A DNA stretch of 64,000 nt. It comes from Spirodela intermedia. Taxonomy: Eukaryota > Streptophyta > Magnoliopsida > Alismatales > Araceae. The translations under genes were made by a program, and so were the position numbers. The DNA lies in NCBI GenBank assembly GCA_902729315.2, contig LR746274.1:4677037-4741036 (forward strand), read 5' to 3'. The notes beneath the pieces were generated by a model that was not told where the DNA came from, ran no database searches, and saw only the letters and a list, made by a program, of their open reading frames with translations. This document shows, one piece after another, positions 47,882 to 61,561 of the stretch (within the stretch, counting starts at the first letter, position 1; each line of letters opens with the position of its first letter).

Positions 47882-48627
47882 ACGAAGACTCTATGTGTAT
47901 ATATATGTAGGGTCTAATCCCGATTTCTCTTCTCCATTATTAGTGCGCGCGTGATGTTAAAAAAACTCATATTTCTAGATTAAATTAATAAGAATTTCAA
48001 AATAAAATATCCATGTTTTGACAATAAATTATAATTGCATATTATATTTATTTATTTTTGACCAAAAAAAGTGTCATAAATCAAATCCAGAAACCCATTT
48101 ACTAGATAAAATGCGTTTAAAATTTTCAATTCATATCATGCGATATAGAAAATATTAAATTAATAATTTAATACATCACTTGATATTATTGTTCTTAATT
48201 TTAATAAAACCCTTGTATTCTATGATTGTATAAAAGTTACCAAATATATCAACCGATGTGTAAGTTATAGAAATAGAGAGGTACTGTTTTGAATATAAGT
48301 TTACATCTAGAATGACACGAGAGTGATAATATAAATTCGAAAACTTATACATTGGATGTAAATAAATTACCAATTAATCATAATAAAAATTAATAATATT
48401 AACATTTTATTTTATTATTTTGAAGAAAAAAGTATCAAAATAATTATAACCTTTTATACTGAAGATTCCATCCAAAATGTCGCGTTCTGTTAGGAGCAGT
48501 TAGTGGGCACCTTTTGGCTCAATTCTTTATGAAATTAAAAATGTGTTTATTTAGAAAAAGGGGCATTTTCCAGTTGCTCCTAACAAACTATCCCAACAAC
48601 CTGGACTAGTGCTTGAGCCCTTCTACC

Positions 48628-48637
48628 TATATATATG
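48628..48637 (+). promoter_or_regulatory. TATA box of the amino acid permease gene
   Basis: TATATATATG, 51 bp before the ATG at 48679, giving a leader of roughly 20 nt. Confidence 0.65.
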
Positions 48638-48678
48638 CCCTCTGGCAGGCGGGAGTCGTAACAGAAAGCGCAGAAGGG

Positions 48679-50494
48679 ATGGGCAAAGCGGTGGTGATCA
48701 CCGGCGACGTGGAAGACGACCACGAAAGACAAGGTGAGCACTCTGCAACTGCTCCCCTGTTTCGGCCATAGATGAACCTTCGTCGGAGACCAGCCACTGA
48801 GAAGGAGATGGGGGAGACCGTGCAGGGACGGTGTGGACGGGGACGGCGCATGTCCTGGCGGCGGTGATTGGCTCCGGCGTGCTGGCTCTGGCATGGAGCG
48901 TGGCCCAGCTCGGCTGGCTTCTGGGCCCCGCCGTCCTTCTGGGCTTCGCCATGGTCACCGTCTACACCTCCACTCTTCTCGCCGACTGCTACCGCTTCCC
49001 CTCTCCCGACTCCGGTCACAGAAACCTCACCTACATGGACGCCGTCAGATCCTACTTAGGTTTTCTCGATCTCCTTCTTCTTCTCGTCCTCCGCCACCAC
49101 AGGGTGTTCAGTTGATGATCTCGATGATGGTCTCTGCAAGGTCCCCGAGAGGTCTTCTTGTGCGGCGTCGCGCAGTACGCCAACCTGTGGGGAACGATGG
49201 TGGGCTACACCATTACCGCCACCGCCAGCATGATGTGAGTGAGCATCTCGCTGGCGCCGCCAGCACCATCTCTTGCTTCCGCCATCGCCGGCCAAGTTTC
49301 TCACTGCTGTTTGTCGAGCAGGGCGGTGAAGAGGGCCAACTGCTTCCACCGGGAGGGGCACTCTGCAGGGTGCCGCGTCTCTGGGAACACCTTTATGTTG
49401 GTCTTTGGGGTGATGGAGGTGGCGCTGTCGCAGTTCCCCAGCCTGGAGAACATCACCTGGGTCTCCGTCGTGGCGGCGGCCATGTCCTTCGCCTACTCGC
49501 TCATCGGGCTCTGCCTCTGCGCCGCAAGGTGGGTCTCCCACGGCGAGGTGAGGGGGACCCTCGGCGGCGCCACCGCCGCCTCTTCCACCGCCAAGACCTG
49601 GAACGCATTTCAGGCCCTGGGGAACATCGCCTTCGCCTACACCTTCGCCGAGGTCCTGATAGAAATTCAGGTGACTGATTACACGACACGACATGATGTT
49701 CTTCTGCTCTGCTCTGCCCTACACTTAGAATCAATCTGATCTACCCAACGCAGGACACTCTGAAATCGCCACCGCCGGAGAACAAGACGATGAGGAAGGT
49801 GAGCATGTACGGGATCGGGCTGACCGCCGTGTTCTACCTCTCGGTGGGCTGCATGGGCTACGCCGCCTTCGGGGACAGCGCTCCCGGGAATATCCTCACC
49901 GGGTTCGGCTTCTACGAGCCCTACTGGCTCGTCGACATCGCCAACCTCTGCATCGTCCTCCACCTCGCCGGCGCCTACCAGGTGAGATGCAGATGACGAT
50001 CTCCCTCTCTCGATCCTCCTCCCCACCTGCAAATACCCAATCAAACCAGTCTTCGTCAGGTCTTCGCCCAGCCCATCTTCGCCGCCGTGGAGAAGAGCGT
50101 GGCGGCGCGGTGGCCGGAGGCGAAGTTCGTGAGCACCGTCTACAAAGTGAGGCTGCCCTTCTCTACGGGGGGCCGGACCCTGAGCTTTGCGGCGCCGAAG
50201 GTAGCCCTGAGAACGGCGATGGTGGTGCTCACGACGGTGGTGGCGGCGCTGGTGCCCTTCTTCAACTCCGTGCTGGGCCTACTGGGGGCCTCCTCCTTCT
50301 GGCCGCTGTCGGTGTACTTCCCCGTGACGATGCACATAGTGCAGGCGAAGGTGCGGCCATGGACGGTGAAGTGGGTTCTCTTGCAGGGGCTGAGCCTGGT
50401 TTGCCTGCTCGTCTCCCTCTTCGCCAGTGTCGGCTCGGTGGCGGACATCGTCGGCAGCCTCAAGCAGAGCGCCCCTTTCAAGGTTCAGTACTAA
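48679..50494 (+). CDS. AAP: Amino acid permease, AAP type
   Basis: Proton-coupled amino acid transporter of the Aa_trans (AAAP) family, expected at the plasma membrane. Exons: 48679-48733, 48826-49059, 49141-49234, 49322-49670, 49754-49981, 50060-50494; phases agree and total 464 aa. Hallmarks: GTVWTGTAHVLAAVIGSGVL and ALAWSVAQLGWLLGPA (first two membrane spans), LADCYRFPSPDSGHRNLTYM, VKRANCFHREGH, FQALGNIAFAYTFAEVLIEI, DTLKSPPPENKTM, GCMGYAAFGDSAPGNILTGF, FWPLSVYFPVTMHIVQ. About ten to eleven hydrophobic spans are present. The N-terminal cytoplasmic tail (about 20 residues) is shorter than in many AAPs. Exons are very GC-rich and introns all under 110 bp, unlike the surrounding AT-rich DNA. 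Substrate range cannot be assigned. Confidence 0.93.
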
Positions 50495-53400
50495 CTGCGA
50501 TCCGCATACGATTGATCAACTGTTGCTTTCTCAGTTCCGAATAGGGGCTGCATGGCTCCAAATAGTCTGATTTCGGGTCAGCTGTCAAAGTCTTGACCAT
50601 TAATGTACATATGTGAAGAAAGAAATAAGCGACAAAAAAAATATTTATTGAGTACTACAAAAGCTGTACCCGTTGATCTTAATAGGAGTTTGAGGATAGG
50701 TATTGATGGATGAAGGCATGGGTTACATAATTTTTTTAATATAAAGTTAATAGATGTTATATAAAAATGTCCATATATATTTGAAAGATTGGTATCATAA
50801 TCAAAGGACAATGGTAATTACTCCAAGGAATCATACTACTTATTGCATGTTGTGTTGTGTGATACTTAAATGTAAAATACTGTTAACTATGTCAATTAAT
50901 TATGTTATCTTATCAGAAATTTCAGATGCTAGAATCTTGTTGAAAGACACACCATGTCATTTATGCTGTTTGAATATCTAATTCAACTAATTGAATCTTG
51001 CATTTCAATTAACCTTGATATCAATTGGTCCAAGAAATGCATTTTTCCATCATATCACAAGAGAGTTCACTTCTTAGCTTACTTTCTTTCTAAGAATAAT
51101 TTTAAAAGTGTTAGTACTTGAAATTAGTTGTTGTAAAGCTTGTAAGTAGTTGTTGAAATGACTACAATGTAGTGCTTTTGGCTATTTCTTTCTGATTTTA
51201 AATAAAAAATCGAAATGCTATGATAAAAGGATTGACTCCAACATCATTGAAGAAGGATATTTCACATTAAAAGAGGAGCATTTATTACAGGGCAGTACTT
51301 ATAGAACAATGGCTTGTCTAGCTTATTAAAACTAATAGAACATCATTATAGGTTATTAAAACTAAAGCTTATAGAACAATGGCTTATCTAGCTTTCAACA
51401 CCCAAGGATGATGTAAACTATATGTTATAGATTTTATTTCATATCAATAAAGTAACATGCTTTTAATGATATTAGATATCACCATAAGTAGAGGGGAGTA
51501 CTTTGGTTGATGTAGAGTTGGAATAAAAAAGAAGTGTTTTGGGGATACTTGGGCAGTCTTGAAGTGTTAATTTTGATGGTGTTTTGGAAACTACTTAAGC
51601 CCAATTAGATGCTAGTTGATATCTTGTTGTTTAGTGTATTGTATTAGCAAGTGTTGGTTGAACAAAAATAATGAGGTCCATAGAGAATAGAGTAGGCCTA
51701 TAATGCCAAACCACTAGAAGTATTTAGTTCATGTTTTAATGGTCTAAGTTATATCTCACTCAACCTATATAGTCTAATGTACAGAAGAAATCAGTAGGTA
51801 GATAGGTTATGAGAATTATATCTTTGATTGAACATCTGAGGGTGTATGTGTTGTCAATTGTTTTTGTACAATTGAATGGTTATGGTAAGAATAATAAAAG
51901 AACATCTCATAGTATGTACACACTCTTTCAAAAGAAAATTGGAGTCAAAATAACCAAATTCACCTTTTTCATTGTGCTCAATTATTATGTACACACTGTT
52001 GGCTGTAGGAGTCTTAATTTCCTTGAAATATTTTGATTATGACCAATCCACAATTACATAATCAAATGATAAAATCATCATTACATCTGATTAAAGATAA
52101 CATGAGAACTCATTTAGACACTCAAATTTGCTATAATTATTATGAGACATTTGAAAATAATTTTATCTCTTTTAAAATGTCTAGATGACAAGAAAATGGA
52201 TATTTAATGTTCACAATCTTATATTAGTAAAAAAATATTTAAAATTACACTTAAAATCATATTTTATTATTCGATACATTTCCAATCAAATTTAAAAGTT
52301 ATACCCCCTACATTGGAATGGATGTTTTTAGTGTAAAAAATGTTTCTATATGTAGTTTTAAGTATTGGGATGAAGATATATTACATGTCTATATGCATGC
52401 CTATATTATGTTCATGATGATTTTATTTTTATTTTTATTCAGAATAATTATTTTATTTAAATTAATATTTGTGGATTACCATTATTTATAACTATAGATC
52501 TAACTTTGGGCCTACTAGACCATTATCATGTATATATGCTGTGGTTTAGACGTTCATTATTAGGTTAAATGTAAATGACATATACATACGACTTAAAGGA
52601 GGCATCATATTTTGTATTTTATTTGATTTTTAAGTTTAGAAGAAAACTTTGAGGAGGCAGAATCAAAATCATGAATATAAATTGAGTCTTTCTCATTCAT
52701 TTGAATGCTCTTGATTCTTCACTCTTTTGTGGCTTCTTGCTAATATTTTTCATGATTCAATTAAAATAATTTGAACTAAAATTCAAAAACTCAATTGGCA
52801 ACCACAAAGTGATAAGTTGAAATTGAAATCTGTTATGAAGCCAATTGTTGTCTTCAAAAGATGACCTACACTCTCATGTTGATGGGGACCACTAAAGAAT
52901 AATGTACTAGGGTCAATAAATATAAAGAAGGCCCTAAATAATGAGGGGATGAAAAACCTAAAACGAAAAGGGGTGATTCTCCCCCTAATGACCTTGTGCA
53001 CCAATTGATCTTTTGTTGATCTGACCTCAGAATTAGTTCCTATTATTCTTGAATTTTTTTCATGATCTTCCTTTTATCCCTTTTGATTGGATTTTCTTCA
53101 CTAAAGAAATTTAGCCTCGGTGGAGCGGGAGCTTCAAAGGCTAAGCTAAGGTATACAGTATACTCATTTGAGGTTCGTAACACTAATATCATAGTAAGTC
53201 ATTCAAACCATTTCACTGGAGTTTGAAGCAACTATCACATGCACACAAAATTACTGAAGTAAGATATTGTTCTTGCAACCCTAGTAGAGATCGAATCACC
53301 AAGGTAGAAGGCAGATATTCATCCTAAATTCTGATTGCAACATAGTTTAAGTAAAGGTGGGAATTAATTCTTCCCATAATATCAATTGGCTGACCTTCTC

Positions 53401-53749
53401 CATCATTTACCATAGAAATAAAGTAGTAGAAGAAGAGTTTGTAGAGCTATTATAGAAAGAATGACCAACCAATTAAAACTTGAACTAATTTTAACTAGCA
53501 AATGTTCACTAAGTCTAAAGCACAGTAGATGGTTTCATTAAAAGAGGAGATCACATAATTGAAGCAAGAATATGCCAAACAAGAATGATCCTTGAATGAA
53601 AAGAGATAAATTCTCAACCAAATTCTCTAGAAACTATCCACAAAAGATTCACATTTTAGTTTTCATCCCAATGTAAATTTAAGAGAAGAACCAAGACAAC
53701 AATATCATGACACTACTCATTTGGATCGAGTTTTTCATGTTGACTAGAC
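50495..53749. other. AT-rich spacer, no gene seen
   Basis: No exon recognised. CTTATAGAACAATGGCTT followed by RTCTAGCTT occurs twice near 51298 and 51370. The stretch at about 52510-52780 weakly resembles 21610-21810 (shared CTACTAGACC or TTACTAGACC, GGCATCATAT), perhaps relics of one element family. Confidence 0.4.
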
Positions 53750-56330
53750 ACAAGTAACTTAGAGGATATAACTATCTATTGTTCAAGAGGACGACCCTGA
53801 GGGCTAGATCAAGAGTGTAGAAAGATACTTCTACTTGAACCCGATGCCAAATGTGATAGACTCAAGCAAGTTATGATGAATATAGAGGGAGAAGCCTTGG
53901 AATGGTATCTCTAAATGGAGGATTGATTTCCATTTCGTGATTAGTACGACTTCAAAAGTCAATTGAAAGATGATTTAAGACATCTGACATAAAAAGTTCA
54001 CTATAACAATTAATGAGTCTCTAACAAACTAAGTTAGTGAGTAAGTACCTAGTTGAATTTGAGTGTATTACAACTTCTGTACCTCGTGTACACACTAAAG
54101 TGTTAAAAGATCCATATGTGAAGGTTTAAAATTAGATATCAAATCTGAATTGACAATGTATAAGCCACTTGGGCTTAGAGAAACTATAGATTTATCAAAT
54201 CTAATATGAGATGTACTTCCAAGAAATAAGAAGAAATAGGAATGAGTTCATTGGAAATCAAATGGCTCTAAAGAATGAACCACACTAAGTTTGTCATCAC
54301 TCTTATAGAAAGGAATTTCAGAATACATGTATCAAAGGTAACTTTAGGAAGAACTATTAGAGTTCGGTAGAAGTTATTTCAACAAGAAACTCATTTACAT
54401 CAAAGCCTACTATGAATACTATAAGATATTAAAATTGACATATCATGAGTTTCAAAAGAGAAGATAAAGGATTATGCTATTATTTTAATGAAAAATTTAC
54501 TCAAGGACACCGTTGTAAAAATAAGTTAAACATTATTATCTTTGATGAAGACAAAAAAAGGACTATGAGATGACGACATTGACGAAGTTTGGAAATCATT
54601 TGACCAGGCTATAACCAACACTAATGAGAGTGAGCTCACTACACATGTATCCTTAACTTTGATCTTGGAAATTTCTCAACAAGGCACCATAAAATTATGA
54701 GACAAAATATATGCAATAGAAGTATATGTACTTGTTGGTAGTAGGGCAACTCACAATTTCTTGTGCACCATAGTTATTGACAACTTAGTTTTGCAAATGG
54801 AAGAGTTATATGGATACAACATTGTCATGGGCAATGACAACACAATGATCAAAGTAAAAACTTACAAAGCTGTTCCTTTATATTTGCAAGGTGTTTTGAT
54901 AGTACAAGATTTTTTACCTTTGGAATTAAGTTGCACAGATATGTTTTGAGGCATTTAGTGGTTGAGAACCTTGAGATAGATTCTCTCCAACTATGATAAG
55001 TTTATTATAAAATTCATAATAGGAGACACAATTCACATTTTCAAGGGGTATCTTAATATCACAAAAATTAGTACATCATTAAGAAGAATAGGGATGAAAC
55101 TTAAGGGCAGTTATGAATACATGGTTGAATTGCACCATATTTACTCAAATAGTGACATTAAAGCACCAAATGATCTAGAAATCTACTTGAAGCAAGAATT
55201 TCTTTAAGTTTTTGAAACAATCCTAAGCTTGCCACTTGAGTAGCTTATTGATTATGCCATTCATTTGTTACCAAGATTAATGCATGTAAATATGATACCT
55301 TACAAATATTCACTTCTAGAAAAATAAGATTGAGACAATATTCCATGAGCTAATCTTAGTAGTGGTCATATTATTAGTTACAAGAAAGACATGAAATAGA
55401 AGTTTTGTGTTAATTATAAAGCACTAAACAAAGTTACAATTCTTCACAAATATCGCATTCAGATAGTAGATTAACTACTAGATGAATCATATGAGAAATT
55501 AGTTTTTTCAAAACTTAATCTAAAATCTGAATACTATCAAATTAGAATGAAGAAAGAGAATGTGTCCAAGATTGCATTCAAGACTCATCATGGCCACTAT
55601 GAATTCAAAGTCATGCCATTCAGATTATCGAATGCGTTAACAACCTTCTAATAACTTATGAACCAGATATTTTAGCACCAATTGAGATTGTTCATATTGG
55701 TTTTCTTTGATGATATTATTATATACGACATCACAACATTTGAGCATTTGTGCAATATGAAAAAGGTGTTATCTATTTTCTTTGAAAATTTTCTTCATAT
55801 AAATGTAAAAAAATTCAGATTTTGAGAAAGCAAACTAGAATATTCGAGACATTAGATGTCTACAAAAAGAGTAGAAGTTGATAAAGAAAAAATATGAGTC
55901 AAGACTAATTAGTTAATTCTGAAAAATCTCAAAGAATTCCAAAGGTTCTTGGGGCTTATATGATACTACAAGCATTTTATTGCCAACTATGCTTCAATAG
56001 TGTGGCCATTGACATAATTATTAAAGAATGATGCATTCATCTAACTAGGAGAAGCTTAAGTTACTTTTACTACCCTTAAACATGCAATGACTACGGCACT
56101 AGTATTAGCCTTATCGAAATTTTTACAAGAATTTATTATAGAAACTGATGCCTCTAGATCAGGTGTTGGGGCTTTCTTATGCAAGAAGGGCACCAAATTG
56201 CTTAGTTTAGTTAGGCACTATTAGTGAGAGCCAAGTTGAAATTAGCTTATGAACAAGGATTGATGCCCATAATGTTGGCAATATACATATCTTAACACAC
56301 TATAGATGAAAATAGAAACAAATAATACAT
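53750..56330 (+). mobile_element. Decayed Ty3/gypsy element, chromovirus-like gag-pol
   Basis: Plus-strand order: a gag fragment with a DDPEG block and VERYFYLN near 53790; zinc knuckle CYYFNEKFTQGHRCK near 54475 (second Cys changed to Phe), of the pattern found in chromovirus gag; aspartic protease relic VYVLVGSRATHNFL near 54723, where the catalytic Asp-Ser-Gly has become Gly-Ser-Arg; reverse transcriptase from about 55400 with KFCVNYKALNKVT, YYQIRMKKENVSKIAFKTHH and the catalytic FFDDI box near 55703; RNase H start FIIETDASRSGVGAF near 56131. Many stops and shifts. Integrase was not seen and LTRs were not identified. It is inactive, and the damaged protease and zinc knuckle confirm this. 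Confidence 0.85.
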
Positions 56331-57000
56331 TTATTGCAGCCTCTAAATCTCATTTTTGTGCAGCAAGTGATGATGAAAGTGTTGAGAGGTGTTAGACAAA
56401 ATGATGAAGCTCTTGATACTTTGAGTGATATCCAAAACTCCCTTGAAAGAAGTAGACCTTATCGTTGATTCTTGGAGGGTTAATAAGTGATAAAGCCTCA
56501 ATATTACATGATAGGATATGCATATTTGATATGGTTATGACTTAAATGTATTAATGAAATCACACATTTGATCTAAACCTACTTTTATGTGGTTTAAAAT
56601 TATTTACTAAATTACATACAAAATTATTAAATTCTACACAATTTATTACATGCATATTCTATTAAATCAAATTTTTTTTCATGTAATGCTTGTTATTCTA
56701 ATAGATGGAAAAATTATATCTACATGCAGGGAAATTAGAAAAAGGATAGTTTAAATTTTAAATGAATTATTTGTAATTTTTAAGTCTTTGATGTGTTGAC
56801 CAACCGATCCATTATTGCTGGCTCACTATTAGGCTGCATATCAGCCCATTTCACTGGAGGGTATTTAAAGGGAGAGAGAAGAGAGAGAAAAGGAGGGGTA
56901 ATTGGCAAAAATTAGGGCTTGCAGAGAGGAGATGGAGGGTGACAAGCGGAGAAATGAGAAATCATGACAGTGACAACGACGATGATGACGGTGGTTGCGA
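56331..57000. other. Spacer with a promoter-like segment
   Basis: Contains TATTTAAAGGG near 56865 followed by a purine-rich tract, resembling an LTR promoter; it may belong with the repeat that follows. Confidence 0.35.
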
Positions 57001-57245
57001 GTCTCATTCTATATGACTAGTAGAGAAAGGGATGAGCACGGCAGTGGTGATGTGCACAACTGTGATAGCAACAGTGGTGACAACAATGGTAGTGGCTGCA
57101 AACTCCCATTCTATGTGATAGGCAAAGGAGGAGACAAGCACGACGGTGGCAACAACAATGACGGCAATACACTCTTGATAGCAACAATAGTAGTGGTTGT
57201 AAGCTCCCCTATTGTGTGACAAGCAAAGGAAGAGTTGAGCACAAT
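57001..57245 (+). repeat. About 101-bp tandem repeat, 2.4 units
   Basis: Units begin near 57001, 57104 and 57205 with CTCATTCTATATGAC, CTCCCATTCTATGTGAT and CTCCCCTATTGTGTGAC, each followed after about 20 bp by GAGCAC or AAGCAC. The units are diverged. A related sequence lies inverted at 9840-10085. Confidence 0.6.
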
Positions 57246-59673
57246 AGTAAAAGCATCCACATTTCCAGGCTTTGAATTGAGTGTTTTACTTTTCACACGT
57301 GTTTAGTTCTGTATTTCTTTTTCTTTATGAATACTGTAAATAATGAACTCTATGAGATGTCAAACACTTATCAGATTTCAACATACTAATTATGTATTTT
57401 CTACAATTGTCAATATGATCTAGGGTTCTCTCTCAAACGCAAGGTGGAGGTTATAATATTTCTCTAATTTTGAGTTTATGAAAGATCTAGAAGAGTTTTT
57501 AAGTCTCCTTTCCTCTTTCATTCCTTTTTTCATCTTTATCCTCACTCGAACTTTTAATTAAAAATATCATCACATCGCATAATACTAAGTTTTTCCTATG
57601 GATTGGCCCAATAGACTACATTATAAATAATCAATAGTATAATTTTCAGATATTTGGTTTTAATAAATTTTAAAATTAATTAATTCTTAAAACAACAACT
57701 AGAGTAACATCAATAAGACCTGACTAAGAGGAGAAAAATCATCTATCATTTTAAATGGTTGGGTTTAATCATGACCTTAAAGCACCACACATGGATTCTT
57801 GAAAATATGAAAAAATGACTATAGAGAATGAAAAAATCATAACTCTCTCAATACTTTGAATTTGTACAAATGATTTCTAGTTTTGAATTTATGTTTGGAT
57901 CAAATTTTCATTAACTTGTCACATGCATGTACTTATTTTCTAAGATAAAAATTATTTAGTAGGAAGGGTTAAATTTTTATACTATTTTTTCGGTATTATA
58001 AATTTATTAAATAAATAATATCGAAAAATCAATAACAAATCAGCACCTTGATAATTTTTTCTTAAATTTATTTCATTTGAGTGATTCAAATAACTTCATA
58101 TTTGTTACAATTATGGTGATATTACTGAAGCCACTTGATAAAGAAAACCTGAAGATTAAAACTCACACAAATGATTTAGCATAATCAACTCACATATACC
58201 TCAAATAAAATGAGACACATTTTTTACAATCTTCAAATTTTTTTTAAAAAATAACCTTTAATTTTTAATCATCTAATAGATCAATATCAGACTAAATATA
58301 TGTCACATATTCTTAGTTTCATGATTTCTAATTAATGCCCAAAAATCATCAAAATGACATTGAGTTAATCTATTGCTAAACAAGTTAATTATCCATTTTT
58401 CTTCCTTTCTAATCCTCTATTTCTTCATACTAACTTCATCATTCTCCATATCATAATCACCACCCCAATCTAACATATACACACACTCTCATACATGTTG
58501 TCAAGCGAGCAAAAACTTACCACTACTAAGGACTAGAAAATCATTTTTTAGATTGTGATTCTTTTACTACATCTATACACATGTAAGGATAATACTAGAG
58601 GTAACCAAGTTTCTACACAATTCTATTTATGTTCATATTTACATGAGATGTAATAATCTTAACTGCTTATAATTTAATAAATCACTTTAATTAGATTGAC
58701 TTAATGATGGCCATATAATAAAAAATTTATATATTTTTCAACATTGAGATCAAATCCAACACAACAACCTTTAGAACTACTCATTGCCTCTATGAGAAAC
58801 TCTATCATCTCATCTCCTATTTTTTTTCTAAGTAGAATCCTACTCACATTGATCCTAAGATAAAGTAGTTGAAGCCCATTAGAGGATAAAGAAGGTAGAA
58901 AGTGCTCATCAAAGAAACACCATGGGCTGATACGGGTTTCAAGATCTTTTATTATACTATCCCACTATGTTTTCAACACCAATGGATTCTCACTTGTTTA
59001 GGATGAGATTTCTTGCCAAATTGAAATCCAAGGAAGAAGGTAGTTAATGAATAGTGGTTCAACTATTGCCCTTTAGAGAAAATGATTAAGGGAATGCTTT
59101 TTTATTGATTTTAGAATATTATTAATTTCTATGTTTGAGAAAATTTCTGATTAAGGCAAAATAGTCTATAAGTTTGATCCCTCATATTAAAATATTATTA
59201 TATCAAAAAATATCTCATTCATATTGGGTGTGATCATCAATAAAGCTAGTCCAAATAAGAATATAAAGCTGAAATCGTTTATAAAAACTTGAATAGTTGA
59301 GGGAGTTATAAGTTTTTCATGTTTTATGGTTGTTTTAAAATATTTTTTAGGATCCACGTATGACACATTGAGGCCTGCTTTAACTCAGCTTTTTGAGCTG
59401 ATAAGGGGCCAAAAGAAGGCAGTCTAATCTTCCCATAAGTAACACATTCCACCCAAATTTTGATTGCTTCAAGGGAGAAGTGGATATGCTCCAAGTCTCA
59501 AGAGCTTCCTCTTGCAACTAAAAATCTCTCAACACCTTTATCAACTCTTGGTGCATGAAAATAATATTTGAAAGTTGTGTTATATTTTTTTTGAAATATT
59601 ATTTATTTATCTTTAAATTATGGAGCGTGGAGATGTCCATCTTGTGTCAATTGTGAGCTTGAGTGAAAGACAT
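57246..59673. other. AT-rich spacer, no gene seen
   Basis: No exon, domain or LTR boundary recognised. Confidence 0.45.
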
Positions 59674-61561
59674 TGATAAGTCTTCAGTATCATGAGTTAA
59701 TAATTAATTAATAATATGTTTTAAGCCTTAACTATAATAAATAAACTTATATTTGTGTTAAATTATGAAAAGTAGTTTTTAGTTGGTTAATGTGAATTTT
59801 TTAACTATTTATGTAATTTAATGTGAATTTATATAATTTTTATAATCATATTTTTTAGATAAATAAAGATAAATAAAATAAAACAAAAAGTATAGAAAAA
59901 AGAGAGAGCTCGCTGGCCAATCAGGCCTGCAAGTAGGTCAAAAGCATAGTCGGGTAAAGTCGTGAGTAGGGCTCAAGCTGCTAAGGACTAGTAGGAGGGA
60001 CACATGTGTCACTCTCATTCCATGTCATTGGTGGGCTAATTGGGCGTGGGGTAAGGATTAATTGTATACACGCGAGAGAAAGGCTTATTGATCACACATT
60101 CTTATATTACTATATATCTATCTCAAAATGTGGAAAATAACCAATGTGGTACTAAACACCTGTCATAACTTTCAATAAGGTTTTTAATATTTTCAATACT
60201 TAATATACCCCTTGTTTATGAGAATGAGATATCCATATAATGTTACTTTATAAGGATATTCGTGTACTTATTTTACTCTCTTCTATATAGGTGGATGGCC
60301 AATAAGGATTTGAATCCCACTAAAGTCAAAACTCATATTTTTATCTGATTAAATTGTGATTTTTTTTCGATTTTTTGTCAATAATTAAGCCACTAGAATT
60401 ACTCAATCATCAATAGAAATATAGCCAATGCAATTCGTAGAGCATTATTACTAAAATTATTGAATGATTCTAGATAAAAAAATCATGAATCTATTAAGTA
60501 AATTATCTCCAATTGATCGACAAACAAATAATTGTGAAGAAGAGGACGATATGCCAATAGATGAGTCGCCACTTTTTGATAGCATACAAAATGTGATGAA
60601 GAGCTTTCTCTTGTTGTATAGACTTAAGGATGAAGTTTCTTAAGACACGCCCCACCTCTATCTAGCTTATCTCTATTGGGTGATAGCCGCTAAAGATCTG
60701 CAAAGTTGTTATTTTTTGTTCCACTAGGTGACAACCACCAAAGATGATTTCTCGACCAAGAAGATCTAGAGATTGTCACATTATTCATATTCAAGGAGAG
60801 TTTTTGAAACTGTAGACATTACACAATAGTCTCTTTGAACGCTCAAGATTTTGACACATCACCATTCCAACGTTGGAACTCTATTTTATCATTTTTAACT
60901 AGTTTAACTTCTACTATTATTTTTTGGACTTTAGAATGAGATCTAGAAAATGTTCAATCGTCCATGTCTAAGGAGAGCCTTTGAAGCTATGGATATCGTT
61001 CGATAAGCTTCCTAAACACAGAATTTCAACAATCGTTGCCACTAGGTCGAAACACTATCTTTTCTATTTTTGACTTATTTTTTACTTAATTTACTAATAT
61101 TTTGTGTGATTTCAAGTTTCAAAATTATTGTTCATTAAATTATGAATATTCTAGCTTTTATAGATCTTAATTTGACCAATTTATTCATCAATAATTATTT
61201 ACACAAGAATTGTCAAGTAAAACTCTATTTCTACCTGATTAGCGTTTGTTAAGCAACTAACATCATCTTGATGTCTATACCCTTACTTCCCTTTTCGTGG
61301 ATTTTAAATATATTTTTTAATATTTAGTCTGAAATTATTTTAAAAATCTATTCTTTGCAAAAAAAAGTTTCAAATATTACCTAATATTATATTACATCTA
61401 TGTCATCTACTTGAAAATTTTCTATTATTTTTAATTTTTTTTATCAAATTATAATTAATTTATTTTTTCTAAAATATTTTTTAAAATGTAATAATTTATA
61501 TTTTCTAGTTTTATAAATTTTAAATTTATGTGATTTATTATACGAAAATTTGGTCACACCA
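59674..61561 (+). mobile_element. Solo LTR, family A copy 3, with 5-bp target duplication
   Basis: A 1888-bp sequence begins TGATAAGTCTTCAGTATCAT and ends GGTCACACCA, bordered by GACAT on both sides (59669-59673 and 61562-61566). It follows copy 2 (25585-27220) throughout but is longer, and many C and G positions have become T and A, for example in the segment around 61230-61270 compared with 26880-26930. No internal coding sequence or primer-binding site. The perfect target duplication shows that the ends are intact. Confidence 0.87.

Larger units (their letters stand above)
47364..48627. other. Intergenic region upstream of the permease gene
   Basis: 47364-47900 is GC-moderate with microsatellites. 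47950-48600 is AT-rich. No complete gene recognised. A stop-free stretch at about 47736-47905 reads as a short peptide followed by an Asp/Glu run but lacks an ATG. Confidence 0.45.

Noticed and set aside
47471-47917. 148-codon frame with Ser/Leu/Pro and Thr/Met runs
   Set aside because: Most of it is translation of CT and GAC microsatellites; no domain in the remaining part.
48833-49678. 281-codon plus-strand frame over the permease exons
   Set aside because: Wrong frame with respect to the AAP motifs; an artefact of high GC content.
49056-49694. 212-codon minus-strand frame across the permease gene
   Set aside because: Shadow of GC-rich permease exons; the plus strand shows a complete, phase-consistent AAP.
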